Below are positions 24,450 to 32,454 of a stretch of DNA of 32,454 nucleotides, one piece after another; position 1 is the first letter of the stretch, and every line of letters starts with the position of its first letter. A program made the position numbers and the translations under genes. The stretch covers positions 1 to 32,454 of the forward strand of contig CALGRZ010000126.1 of NCBI GenBank assembly GCA_937880705.1. The letters run 5' to 3'. The notes under the pieces were generated by a model. That model had not been told where the DNA came from. It saw only the letters and a list, made by a program, of their open reading frames with translations, and did not search any database. This DNA is from an uncultured Alistipes sp. (GTDB lineage: Bacteria > Bacteroidota > Bacteroidia > Bacteroidales > Rikenellaceae).

Positions 24450-26261
24450 ATGAAAAATATAGTTAAGATATTCGTTATCTCGATGGCTCTGCTGTCGATA
24501 GGCTGCGAGCAGTTCCTTACGGTAAATCCCCAGGATTCGCTCGTTAAGGAGAACTACTACACCAGCGCAGAGGCTGTGCGCGCCAACACGGCAACACTCT
24601 ACAGCCATGTTTGGTGGGATTTCCAGAACCGCTTCATGTGGATGGGCGGTGATATGATGTCGGGCGACCTTCACTACACCTACGGCGACGAGGGTCAGTT
24701 CTATCTGAACACCGTTACGGACAACAACCAGTACTCGAACTATGGCTGGTCGGGTCTCTACAACGTGATATCGTACGCCAACTCGGTACTCAACGATATG
24801 CCCTCTGCAGCACGCGAGAACGGCGTATCGGAGGATGTCATCACCGCAGCTATGGGTGAGGCCTACCTCTTCCGCGCTATGGCCTACTACTTCCTCACGG
24901 AGTATTGGCACGAGGTGCCCATCGTGACCAACGCCGAGTCGCTGATCACCTCGGGTAATGTCAACGACATCTACGTTGCCAAGGCTACACAGCGTTCACT
25001 CTACCGCTTCATCTGCGAGGACTTGGAGAAGGCCGTTGAGCTTCTTCCCGAGACCGATGCCGAGGCGGGTCGTGTGACCAAGTGGTCGGCAAAGGGTATG
25101 TTGGCAAAGGTATACCTCACACGCGCCGTATATGAGAAGAACCACGGTGGCTACGAGGGTGACACCAACGACTACTTCGAGCTGGCAAAGAGCACTGCCA
25201 AGGAGGTTATCACCATGGGTCCTGCACTCTACGCCAACTTCTCGGAGCTCTTCGAGATCGAGGGCGAGAACCTCTCGGAGTCACTTATCTCAATACAGTG
25301 CATCACCGGTGGCTACGGCTACGGCAACAACCGCTCTATCGAGTGGGGCCGCAACGGTACTGTAACAGGTGCAAGCTGCTGGGGTGCCGGTAAGTCGCCT
25401 ACCGTAGCTTTGCAGGAGGTATTCGAGGAGCATCCCGAGGATGGTCGTCGTAAGTGGACCTACATGCAGAATGGCGATGTATACCCCTCACTGGCCGTTG
25501 GCGAGAGCGACTACTATGGCACAGGCGAGGTAGACTACTCGAATGGCTATGTTTACCGCAACACCTCTATGGACCTCTCTACCGAGGCTCCCAACGAGGG
25601 TCTTGCACACATTAAGAAGTATATCATCAACGCTCACGGCGGTGCCAACATCGGTACTATGCAGGATGGCTCGAACAACATCTACCTGCTGCGTGTTGCC
25701 GACGTATACTTCGTATATGCCGAGGCTTGCTTGAGAGGTGATCTGACCGCTACGCTGACCGACGCCGAGGCTATCGGCTACGTTAACCAGGTGCTCAACC
25801 GCGGTGGTGACTCGGATGCAGGCTACACCGTAGAGTCGTTGAACTACCTCGAGCTTATCAAGGAGCGTCGTAAGGAGTTCGCCTTCGAGGGTATGAACTG
25901 GTTTGACATCCAGCGTCTGTACTACCTCGACGTGAACGTAGCTCTGGACTACTTGAACAAGATGTATCGTGATAAGATCTACCTGTTCAACTGGCAGAGG
26001 TATGGCGAGGACTACCCCGATGCTACGGATGAGAACCAGTACGACGCCATGAACAAGCGCGAGTACTATGTTCGCCAGTGGTATACCCGTGTAGACCAGG
26101 AGGTTTACACCGACGTGGGTACGGGTGACAATGTAGACACCTCGAACCGTGCAGCAGCCATCGTATTGAGCAAGAAGAACTTATCGGTGGCTATACCTGC
26201 CGACGTGGTAACCAAGGCTCCCATCCTCAACGATGCAGCCCAGGACTACTATGCCGAGTAA
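24450..26261 (+). CDS. SusD-type surface glycan-binding lipoprotein
   Basis: A 603-residue RagB/SusD family lipoprotein, the lid that sits on the SusC barrel and captures oligosaccharides at the cell surface. The signal has lipobox LLSIGC (Cys19), followed by EQFLTVNPQDSLVKENYYTS, the usual SusD N terminus. TPR-like helical segments follow, including AYLFRAMAYYFLTEYW. The C-terminal part has the family pattern IKERRKEFAFEGMNWFDIQR, where SusD proteins typically read E-R-x-x-E-[FL]-x-x-E-G. It is paired with the SusC gene 20 bp upstream and followed by two further surface lipoproteins. The ligand is inferred from the enzymes around it. Confidence 0.96.
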   Translation: MKNIVKIFVISMALLSIGCEQFLTVNPQDSLVKENYYTSAEAVRANTATLYSHVWWDFQNRFMWMGGDMMSGDLHYTYGDEGQFYLNTVTDNNQYSNYGWSGLYNVISYANSVLNDMPSAARENGVSEDVITAAMGEAYLFRAMAYYFLTEYWHEVPIVTNAESLITSGNVNDIYVAKATQRSLYRFICEDLEKAVELLPETDAEAGRVTKWSAKGMLAKVYLTRAVYEKNHGGYEGDTNDYFELAKSTAKEVITMGPALYANFSELFEIEGENLSESLISIQCITGGYGYGNNRSIEWGRNGTVTGASCWGAGKSPTVALQEVFEEHPEDGRRKWTYMQNGDVYPSLAVGESDYYGTGEVDYSNGYVYRNTSMDLSTEAPNEGLAHIKKYIINAHGGANIGTMQDGSNNIYLLRVADVYFVYAEACLRGDLTATLTDAEAIGYVNQVLNRGGDSDAGYTVESLNYLELIKERRKEFAFEGMNWFDIQRLYYLDVNVALDYLNKMYRDKIYLFNWQRYGEDYPDATDENQYDAMNKREYYVRQWYTRVDQEVYTDVGTGDNVDTSNRAAAIVLSKKNLSVAIPADVVTKAPILNDAAQDYYAE

Positions 26262-26286
26262 ATAACCCTTAAACGAAATATCAATT

Positions 26287-27504
26287 ATGAAAAATATATT
26301 CAGACTGATAATGTTGGGTTGCGTGGCATCGTTGTCACTCTCGATGAGTGCCTGCTGCGAGAAGCCCAATGTTAACGACCAGGAGAGCGAAGCTACTCCG
26401 TCGATTAAGTATATCCGTCCGACAGATCCCGCACTGGCCGACCAGCTGCTCACAAGTGCCGCTATGGGTGATGTGATCGCCATCATCGGCGAGGGCCTCG
26501 AGGGCGTTGTATCTATTCTGTTCAACGATGTAGAGGCGGAGCTCAACCCTGCGCTCATCACCTCTAACTCTATCATCTGCTCGGTACCCGCAGTCATGCC
26601 TACCGAGATTACCAACACCATTACCCTGACCACGGGTCTTGGCAATGTCCTTGTCTACGACTTCGCCGTAGCTATTCCCAAGCCCTTCATCTCGGGTGTG
26701 GACTGCGAGTGGGCAGCACCGGGTAAGACGATGACCCTCACCGGTCAGTACTTCTACCCCTTCGTGGATAGCAACTCGTTCAACGTGACCTTCCCCGGTG
26801 GCGTAGCAGCCGAGGTTGTGGAGTTCAGCGAGACGTCGATGACCGTGACGGTGCCCGACTGCCAGATGGAGGGTGCCATCTCTATCGAGGGTGAGTATGG
26901 TGTAGGCCTGACGAAGTTCAACTACCGCGACTCGCGTGGCATGTTCATCGACTTCGAGGATCTGTGGTGGGACGGTTGGAGCTACTCGGGCAGCTGGGTA
27001 CGCACCGACGACAACTCACTCTCTGGCAACTACGTTGAGTTCAGCACTCCGGCCTCTGACTGGAACTGGAACACCAATGGTGGTGCACTGTTCTTCACCA
27101 ACATCCAGCCCGACGGCTCGAAGAAGGTTAACCTCATCCCCGAGGGTGACAACCCCGCCGACTACAGCCTCAAGTTCGAGGTTAAGATCAACAACTGGCA
27201 GGATCTGCACTTCTCGATGTGGTTCTCGGGTGTCTACAACGAGTTTACCACCGACGGTGCCGAGGCACAGTACCACTGGGCACCCTTCACCGAGGGTATA
27301 ACCTCGACCGAGGATTGGATCACCGTGAGCGTGCCTCTGAACGCATTCAAGACCAACAAGGAGGAGACCGCTACCGACCGCGTAGTACTGCCCGGCGATA
27401 TGGGTAACTTCTGCATGTTCTTCTTCGGTGGCGTGAAGGATGCTGCCAATGCAGGTACCCCCATCAACCTCTATATCGACAACCTTCGTCTTACGAAGAA
27501 CTAA
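26287..27504 (+). CDS. IPT/TIG-domain surface glycan-binding lipoprotein (SusE-position)
   Basis: A 405-residue lipoprotein in the place where SusE/SGBP genes lie. The likely lipid anchor is Cys23 (LSMSAC), although Cys12 is a second option. Two Ig-like IPT/TIG modules follow (about 38-130 and 131-215; for example GDVIAIIGEGLEGVVSILFN and GKTMTLTGQYFYPF). A C-terminal beta-rich binding domain (about 216-405) has many aromatics, such as WWDGWSYSGSW and DWNWNTNGG, and ends in NLYIDNLRL. The C-terminal part resembles the glycan-binding end of SGBP-B proteins, with tryptophans that may stack on sugar rings. It shares this domain with the next gene. The binding of mannan is inferred from the locus. 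Confidence 0.87.
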   Translation: MKNIFRLIMLGCVASLSLSMSACCEKPNVNDQESEATPSIKYIRPTDPALADQLLTSAAMGDVIAIIGEGLEGVVSILFNDVEAELNPALITSNSIICSVPAVMPTEITNTITLTTGLGNVLVYDFAVAIPKPFISGVDCEWAAPGKTMTLTGQYFYPFVDSNSFNVTFPGGVAAEVVEFSETSMTVTVPDCQMEGAISIEGEYGVGLTKFNYRDSRGMFIDFEDLWWDGWSYSGSWVRTDDNSLSGNYVEFSTPASDWNWNTNGGALFFTNIQPDGSKKVNLIPEGDNPADYSLKFEVKINNWQDLHFSMWFSGVYNEFTTDGAEAQYHWAPFTEGITSTEDWITVSVPLNAFKTNKEETATDRVVLPGDMGNFCMFFFGGVKDAANAGTPINLYIDNLRLTKN

Positions 27505-27517
27505 AACAGGATAGAGT

Positions 27518-29995
27518 ATGATACGAAATATTTTCAGTAAGATAGCTATGCTGGTGGGTGTCGCTGCTATCGCACTCACAGCATGTACGGAGAACCAGAA
27601 CGAGTTCCCGTGGGACAAGAGCGATGAGGGTGCCACCGTGCTGGAGGCATTCGGTCCCGAGGTACAGCGCAATGGCGACATGACCATCATCGGCAAGAAC
27701 TTGCAGAACGTAACAGCCGTAATCTTCCCCACCGACGTGCGCGTGGAGGAGTTTACGCTGGTGAGCAACGACGAGATCACCGTCAAGGTGCCCTACGAGG
27801 CCGAGGCGGGCAAGCTCCAGCTCGAGTTGAAGGATAAGACGATAATCACCTCTACGGCCGACATCATCTACGTCGACGTCTTCACCGCACCCACCATCAA
27901 CATGGGCGAGGGCGTGGAGAGCGTTCGTGGCGGTGACGAGATCTCGATCGAGGGTGACTACCTCTACAACGTCGCAACCATCACCTTCATGTCGGGTGTC
28001 GACGTAGCCATCGACTCGGAGGCCGTTTTGGAGGTTACACGCAACCTTATCCGCGTTGCAGTACCCAACAACGCCATCACCGGCCAGATTAAGATCGCCG
28101 ATGCTAACGGCATCAACGTATACTCTGAAAACGAGGTTGTCATCCGTCAGCCCGAGATCGAGAGCGTAGCCCCCACCACCATCAAGGCGGGCGAGGCCCT
28201 CACCATCAAGGGTAAGGATGTGGATCTGCTGGAGAGCATCACCTTCGCACCCTCGGTAACCGTTACCGAGATCGAGGTTGTCGACACCAAGAGCATCAAG
28301 GTGGTAGTTCCCGCAACGGCTACCGCAGGTGCTGTAAAGGGTACCTCGTTTGCCGGTGTCGAGACCGTAGCTCCCGGCGAGATCAGCCTCGTGGCTCCTA
28401 CCGAGCTGAAGGTGGCTGCCGACCGCTTCAAGGCCGGTGAGAGTGTTACCATCAGCGGTAAGGACCTCGACCTGGTAACATCGCTTGTCTTCGCATCGGG
28501 CGTAGCTGCCGAGATGAGCTACGACGTTGATAGCAAGACAATCAGCACCGTTATCCCCGCTACGGCAGTGGATGGTGCCATCACCCTCTCGCTTGCCAAT
28601 GGCGTAACCGTTGATAGCGAGGCTCTGACACTGGTTAAAGCCGAGGTTACGGGCGTAGCTCCCACCGAACTTATGGCCGGTGAGACCATCACCGTAAGCG
28701 GTAACGACCTCGACCTGGTTAAGGGCGTCAAGATCAACGGCATGGATCACGAGTTCTCGCTCGTAGATGGTGCTTTGGTAATCACCACGGCCAACACCTC
28801 GCAGAGCGGTCTTATCACCCTCACACAGGAGAATGGCGTTAAGGTTGAGCCCACCGAGAGCATCACCTTCAGCTACGACTCACTGGTTATCGTAACCGCG
28901 ATGCAGTCAAGCTGCTCGGTAGGCGACATGATGACCGTCGAGGGCTCTAACTTCTCGCTCATCGAGAATATCTTCATCGGTGGCCAGAAGGTGACCTCGT
29001 ACACCGAGCGTACCGACACCAACCTCTGCTTCGCAGTGCCTACAACGGTTGACACCGGCTCATATCCTCTGGAGTTCCTGCTCTTCTCGGGCGACACGGA
29101 GTATACGGCACAGACCGTTGAGATCCGTGGTGCTATCTCGGAGATTGTCATCGCCGAGGGTCTGTCACACGACCTTGGCTACTCATGGAGCAATGCATGG
29201 CAGCTCTATGATGGCTCGGTATTCAACAAGGTACCTCGCGCGGGCTCTACCCTGCATGTAGACTACACGCTCTCGACAGAGAACAACTACTGGCAGATAC
29301 AGCTCAACGATGCTACATGGACTCCTCTGCCCTCATTCCCCGGCAACCAGTACAACGTCGTGGAGCTCGCAGCAGGCACATCGTCGTATGCACACCCCCT
29401 CACGCTGGAGGATCTCAAGGCTCTTAACGCCTCGGGTATTGTCATCGGCGGTTGCGGCATTATCATCGAGCGCATCTACATCACCTATGAGAACACCTCG
29501 GCCGAGCCCTACTACATCAGCGATGTTATGATTCTGGACTACGAGCAGCATGGTGACCACAATGCCGACTGGGACGGCTCATGGGGCGTTCCCGCTGAGA
29601 TTGTCAAGGAGGAGGGTAACGCCTACATCCGCACAACGGGCACAGGCACCGGCTGGATTATGAACTGTAACCACCAGGCAAACTACGGCGACGGTTACTT
29701 CCCCACCGTGAACTTCGACAACTACAACTTCAAGCTCGATGTTAAGATTGACGGCACTCCCGACATTGACCCCGCAACGACCGCCTTGCAGGTTGTACTC
29801 AACGGCTGGCAGTGGGTTAATGCAGGTATCCTGCCCTCAACCACCGATGGTAAGTGGATAACCATCACTATCGACTGCGCCGATCTCAACCTTACGGGTG
29901 AGTTCGATCTCTCGACAGGCGACCTGGGCTTGGCTGCAGGTACAGACATCGGTGCCGGTGTGGCATTCGATAATATGCGTCTGTCACTCAAGTAG
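27518..29995 (+). CDS. Long multi-IPT/TIG surface glycan-binding lipoprotein
   Basis: An 825-residue lipoprotein (lipobox LTAC, Cys23) built as a long stalk with two binding heads. Six IPT/TIG-type Ig modules repeat from about residue 40 to 535; each has a G-x-x-[IVM]-[TS]-[IV]-x-G-x-[DN]-[LF] core, for example GEALTIKGKDVDLLESITF and GESVTISGKDLDLVTSLVF. A CBM-like beta domain follows (about 540-660, with NNYWQIQLNDATWTPLP and GIIIERIYITYE). The C-terminal domain (about 665-825) is related to that of the preceding protein; compare FKLDVKIDG and FDNMRLSLK with its LKFEVKINN and IDNLRLTKN. It probably holds polymeric mannan away from the membrane for the surface enzymes. The gene starts 13 bp after its neighbour. 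Confidence 0.87.
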   Translation: MIRNIFSKIAMLVGVAAIALTACTENQNEFPWDKSDEGATVLEAFGPEVQRNGDMTIIGKNLQNVTAVIFPTDVRVEEFTLVSNDEITVKVPYEAEAGKLQLELKDKTIITSTADIIYVDVFTAPTINMGEGVESVRGGDEISIEGDYLYNVATITFMSGVDVAIDSEAVLEVTRNLIRVAVPNNAITGQIKIADANGINVYSENEVVIRQPEIESVAPTTIKAGEALTIKGKDVDLLESITFAPSVTVTEIEVVDTKSIKVVVPATATAGAVKGTSFAGVETVAPGEISLVAPTELKVAADRFKAGESVTISGKDLDLVTSLVFASGVAAEMSYDVDSKTISTVIPATAVDGAITLSLANGVTVDSEALTLVKAEVTGVAPTELMAGETITVSGNDLDLVKGVKINGMDHEFSLVDGALVITTANTSQSGLITLTQENGVKVEPTESITFSYDSLVIVTAMQSSCSVGDMMTVEGSNFSLIENIFIGGQKVTSYTERTDTNLCFAVPTTVDTGSYPLEFLLFSGDTEYTAQTVEIRGAISEIVIAEGLSHDLGYSWSNAWQLYDGSVFNKVPRAGSTLHVDYTLSTENNYWQIQLNDATWTPLPSFPGNQYNVVELAAGTSSYAHPLTLEDLKALNASGIVIGGCGIIIERIYITYENTSAEPYYISDVMILDYEQHGDHNADWDGSWGVPAEIVKEEGNAYIRTTGTGTGWIMNCNHQANYGDGYFPTVNFDNYNFKLDVKIDGTPDIDPATTALQVVLNGWQWVNAGILPSTTDGKWITITIDCADLNLTGEFDLSTGDLGLAAGTDIGAGVAFDNMRLSLK

Positions 29996-30006
29996 AGTGA
30001 ACCTTT

Positions 30007-30037
30007 GGATAGCGGGGGCTGACTACCGCCGCTATCC
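30007..30037 (+). other. Hairpin between the binding-protein and GH26 genes
   Basis: GGATAGCGG (30007-30015) and CCGCTATCC (30029-30037) form a perfect 9-bp stem with a 13-nt loop, between two genes of the same operon. No T tract follows, so it looks more like an RNA-stability or partial-stop element than a full terminator. Confidence 0.5.
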
Positions 30038-30057
30038 CCTACTAAAATCGCCGTATT

Positions 30058-31443
30058 ATGAGAATACTTAAAACATTGGGCCTCGCACTGCTCGTCGTGG
30101 CAGCCATGGCGTGTGCCAACGAGGAGCCTGCCAACGAGGTGAAGGTAAACCCCGAGGTTACGTCGTCGTCATTGGCCTCGGGCACAAAGGATCTTGCTCT
30201 GGAGCCATTCGAGATAAAGCTGCTCTTCAACCGCTCGGTCGTCGAGGGCGACCTCTCGAAGATCACACTCTCTCCTGCCAAGTCCTTGGAGGTGTCGGCA
30301 CAGAACACCTCGGTGCGCATCGCCATCACCGAGGAGCTCGACTATGAGACCGACTACACGCTGACAATTGCCGCAGGAGCACTGCTCGACAAGGCTACAT
30401 CTGCCGAGAACAAGAGCTACGTCATCACCTTCCGCACCAAGGATGAGCCCTACGCGCCACCCACCGACCCTACCAAGACGCTTGTGATGCCCAACGCCAT
30501 GCCCTCGGCACAGCGCATCTACGACTACTTGTGGGAGTCGTACGGCGAGAAGTGTCTGTCGGGAGCTATGGCAAAGGTGGCATGGAACATCGACGAGGCA
30601 CAATGGGTGTACAACAACACCGGCAAGTGGCCCGCAATGGCGACCTTCGACTACATACACCTCGACTTCTCGCCTGCGAACTGGATTGACTATACCGACA
30701 CCACCGTCGCCGAGGAGTGGTGGGAGGCCGGAGGCATCGTCTCGGCTGCATGGCACTGGAACGTACCCGTGAGCGAGGGCTCGTCGACACACGCCTTCTA
30801 CACCGATGGCAACAGCTTCTCGGTAAAGCGCGCCCTGAGGGAGGGCACATGGGAGAATGAGGTGATGAAGGCCGACCTTGCCGAGATGGCAGATATGCTC
30901 CTGCTGTTGCAGGATAAGGGTATTCCCGTGGTATGGCGACCCCTGCATGAGGCTGCCGGCAACATCTACGAGCCGTGGCACGGCACAGCGTGGTTCTGGT
31001 GGGGCAACGACGGCGCGGAGGCCTACCGCGAGTTGTGGCACACCATGTTCGACTACTTCGTAGAGCGTGGCGTCAACAACCTTATATGGGTGTGGACCAC
31101 ACAGCTCAACGACATGGAGTTCTACCCGGGTGACGAGTATGTCGATATGGTCAGCCGCGACATATACAACGTAACAAACGCCGCGGACTACACCTACCAG
31201 TGGCAGAGCGTGGCACAGCACTTCCCGCACAAGATGATCACGCTCAGCGAGATGGGCAACGTAGCACACATAGGCGACCAGCTCGACGCAGGTGCCATGT
31301 GGAGCTACTTCATGCCGTGGTACGACTACGACAACGACTTCACTACGGGATACAAGCACATGCACGCCGACATAGCATGGTGGCGCAACGCTTTTGAGGA
31401 TAGCCGCATCATAACACGCGATGAACTGCCCTCGTTCAAATAG
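30058..31443 (+). CDS. GH26 beta-mannanase-like lipoprotein with Ig-like N-terminal domain
   Basis: A 461-residue lipoprotein (lipobox AAMAC, Cys19). An N-terminal Ig-like domain of the bacterial SbsA/Big_5 kind (about 33-128, with FEIKLLFNRSVVEGDLSKIT) is followed by a GH26 catalytic domain (about 145-455). The acid/base is E298 in WRPLHEAAGN, and the nucleophile is E398 in ITLSEMGN; WFWWGNDGAEAYRELW is also typical. It is only distantly similar to the GH26 of the leftward unit, so the two probably do different jobs, such as surface endo-cutting and release of mannobiose. Placement directly after the binding proteins favours the cell surface for this one. Confidence 0.92.
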   Translation: MRILKTLGLALLVVAAMACANEEPANEVKVNPEVTSSSLASGTKDLALEPFEIKLLFNRSVVEGDLSKITLSPAKSLEVSAQNTSVRIAITEELDYETDYTLTIAAGALLDKATSAENKSYVITFRTKDEPYAPPTDPTKTLVMPNAMPSAQRIYDYLWESYGEKCLSGAMAKVAWNIDEAQWVYNNTGKWPAMATFDYIHLDFSPANWIDYTDTTVAEEWWEAGGIVSAAWHWNVPVSEGSSTHAFYTDGNSFSVKRALREGTWENEVMKADLAEMADMLLLLQDKGIPVVWRPLHEAAGNIYEPWHGTAWFWWGNDGAEAYRELWHTMFDYFVERGVNNLIWVWTTQLNDMEFYPGDEYVDMVSRDIYNVTNAADYTYQWQSVAQHFPHKMITLSEMGNVAHIGDQLDAGAMWSYFMPWYDYDNDFTTGYKHMHADIAWWRNAFEDSRIITRDELPSFK

Positions 31444-31490
31444 AGAAGACGTTACAACATAGTAATTAAGTGTAATAAAACTTTGAATAT

Positions 31491-32454
31491 ATGGCAACAT
31501 TTCAAGAGAGAGTAGCACGCCTAAGGCGTAACCACGAAGAGTTGCTTATGCGACCCAACCGACGACTTAAGTCGCTCAATGCCATCTACTGGCGTTACGA
31601 AAACCCCGTTATCGAGGCTCGCCACATACCCCTGGAGTGGCGTTACGACTTCGACGAGCGCACCAACCCCTACCTCATGGAGCGTATCGGCGTCAATGCC
31701 GCCTTCAACGCAGGAGCCATCAAGCTCGATGGCCGCTACCTCATGGTGGTGCGCGTCGAGGGCAACGACCGCAAGTCGTTCTTTGCCGTAGCCGAGAGTG
31801 CCAACGGCATCGAGGGCTGGCGTTTCTGGGAGAGACCCATAACCATGCCCGAGTGGGGCGAGCCGGCAACAAATGTCTACGACATGCGACTCACACAGCA
31901 TGAGGATGGCTGGATCTACGGCATCTTCTGTGTCGAGCGCAAGGATCATAGCCAGCCCGGAGATCTCTCGGCAGCTACAGCCTCGGCGGGTGTGGCCCGC
32001 ACGAAGGATCTCAAGACGTGGGAGCGACTGCCCGACATCAAGGCCGAGAGCCAGCAGCGCAACGTGGTGCTGCACCCCGAGTTTGTGGAGGGCAAGTATG
32101 CCTTCTACACCCGCCCCATGGATGATTTCATTGAAACCGGTTCCGGCGGCGGTGTGGGCTTCGGCTTGTGCGAGGACATTACCCATGCCGTCATTGATGA
32201 AGAGATCATCACCTCTCCCCGGCGGTATCACACCATCACCGAGGCGAAAAATGGCGAGGGTGCCACTCCCATCAAAACCGACAAGGGCTGGCTCCACATC
32301 GCCCACGGTGTGCGCAATACCGCCGCAGGCCTGAGATATGTGATCTACTGCTTCATGACGGACCTGGAAAAGCCCTGGGTGGTGACCCACGAGCCCGGCG
32401 GATTCCTCATCGGCCCCAAGGGCTCCGAGCGGGTGGGCGACGTTTCCAACGTCA
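31491..32454 (+). CDS. GH130 4-O-beta-mannosyl-glucose-type phosphorylase (cut by window edge)
   Basis: The first 321 codons of a cytoplasmic GH130 enzyme with no signal peptide; the full family length is about 390. The sequence follows the GH130_1 pattern of the Bacteroides mannosylglucose phosphorylase: [19 protein letters not shown] (59-77), [17 protein letters not shown] (87-103), the general acid D131 in [14 protein letters not shown], and [12 protein letters not shown] (187-198). The known reaction is phosphorolysis of mannosyl-beta-1,4-glucose to mannose 1-phosphate and glucose. That substrate is made by a mannobiose 2-epimerase, which may be encoded beyond the window. Codon use changes sharply after residue 210 (about 32118), and the protein after that point reads more like Firmicutes members of the family. 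Confidence 0.9.
   Translation, partial: MATFQERVARLRRNHEELLMRPNRRLKSLNAIYWRYENPVIEARHIPLEWRYDFDERTNPYLMERIGVNAAFNAGAIKLDGRYLMVVRVEGNDRKSFFAVAESANGIEGWRFWERPITMPEWGEPATNVYDMRLTQHEDGWIYGIFCVERKDHSQPGDLSAATASAGVARTKDLKTWERLPDIKAESQQRNVVLHPEFVEGKYAFYTRPMDDFIETGSGGGVGFGLCEDITHAVIDEEIITSPRRYHTITEAKNGEGATPIKTDKGWLHIAHGVRNTAAGLRYVIYCFMTDLEKPWVVTHEPGGFLIGPKGSERVGDVSNV

Noticed and set aside
31470..31490. Possible separate promoter for GH130 (AAACTTTG before the ATG)
   Set aside because: It lacks the T of TAnnTTTG and has no TTG at the -33 position. Read-through from the GH26 gene 47 bp upstream is simpler.
30169..31518. Long antisense open frame opposite the second GH26 gene (also similar ones opposite gldE, ftsQ and the long binding protein)
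   Set aside because: Long antisense frames are a side effect of the codon bias of these genes. The products show no family motifs, while the sense strand has complete catalytic and structural motifs.

Overview
The window looks like chromosome from a gut Bacteroidales bacterium, most likely Alistipes or another member of the Rikenellaceae. The order-level call rests on SusC/SusD-type outer-membrane genes, several promoters of the Bacteroidetes form (TTG, 19-20 bp, TAnnTTTG), a gldE-type gene, and coding DNA rich in GAG, GCC and Ser-TCG codons. The genus is an inference and was not tested by any search.

Left part (1-13930, all genes on the minus strand). At the edge is the start of an ExbB/TolQ-type proton-channel subunit, then a type I L-asparaginase with its own promoter. 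Next, read from right to left, comes one long apparent operon for cell division and envelope growth: murG, murC, ftsQ, ftsA, ftsZ, gldE, a phosphopantetheinyl transferase, a MATE exporter, dprA and tatD. Its genes are 39-43 bp apart or closer, and one pair overlaps. It starts at a good promoter at about 13473-13503 and ends at a strong hairpin terminator at 1558-1597. FtsQ carries a predicted coiled-coil insertion of about 110 residues. Upstream of murG there are about 570 bp without a gene. They hold the promoter, a G-rich array of about 14-bp units, and an array of fourteen 10-bp units with inverted relatives.

Right part (13931-32454). This is a polysaccharide utilisation locus whose enzymes point to beta-mannan (galacto-/glucomannan, probably acetylated). 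A leftward pair encodes a GH26 lipoprotein and an AraC-type regulator. A rightward series encodes a GH5_7-like mannanase lipoprotein, a GH5_2-like endoglucanase, a GH27 alpha-galactosidase, a CE7 acetyl esterase, SusC, SusD, two IPT/TIG surface glycan-binding lipoproteins, a second GH26 lipoprotein, and a GH130 mannosyl-glucose-type phosphorylase that runs off the window. The likely logic is surface capture and cutting (binding proteins, GH26, GH5), import through SusCD, removal of galactose and acetyl groups, and phosphorolysis of the final disaccharide in the cytoplasm.

The divergent GH26/GH5 intergenic region carries three exact copies of a 12-mer. Two of them sit in the same orientation and at nearly the same distance (21 and 22 bp) from the two -7 elements. 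A perfect dyad lies near the midpoint. This looks like the operator system of the locus. Codon use changes abruptly inside the GH130 gene at about 32118, which suggests a recombination or assembly junction. No tRNA, rRNA, CRISPR array, transposase or phage gene was seen.
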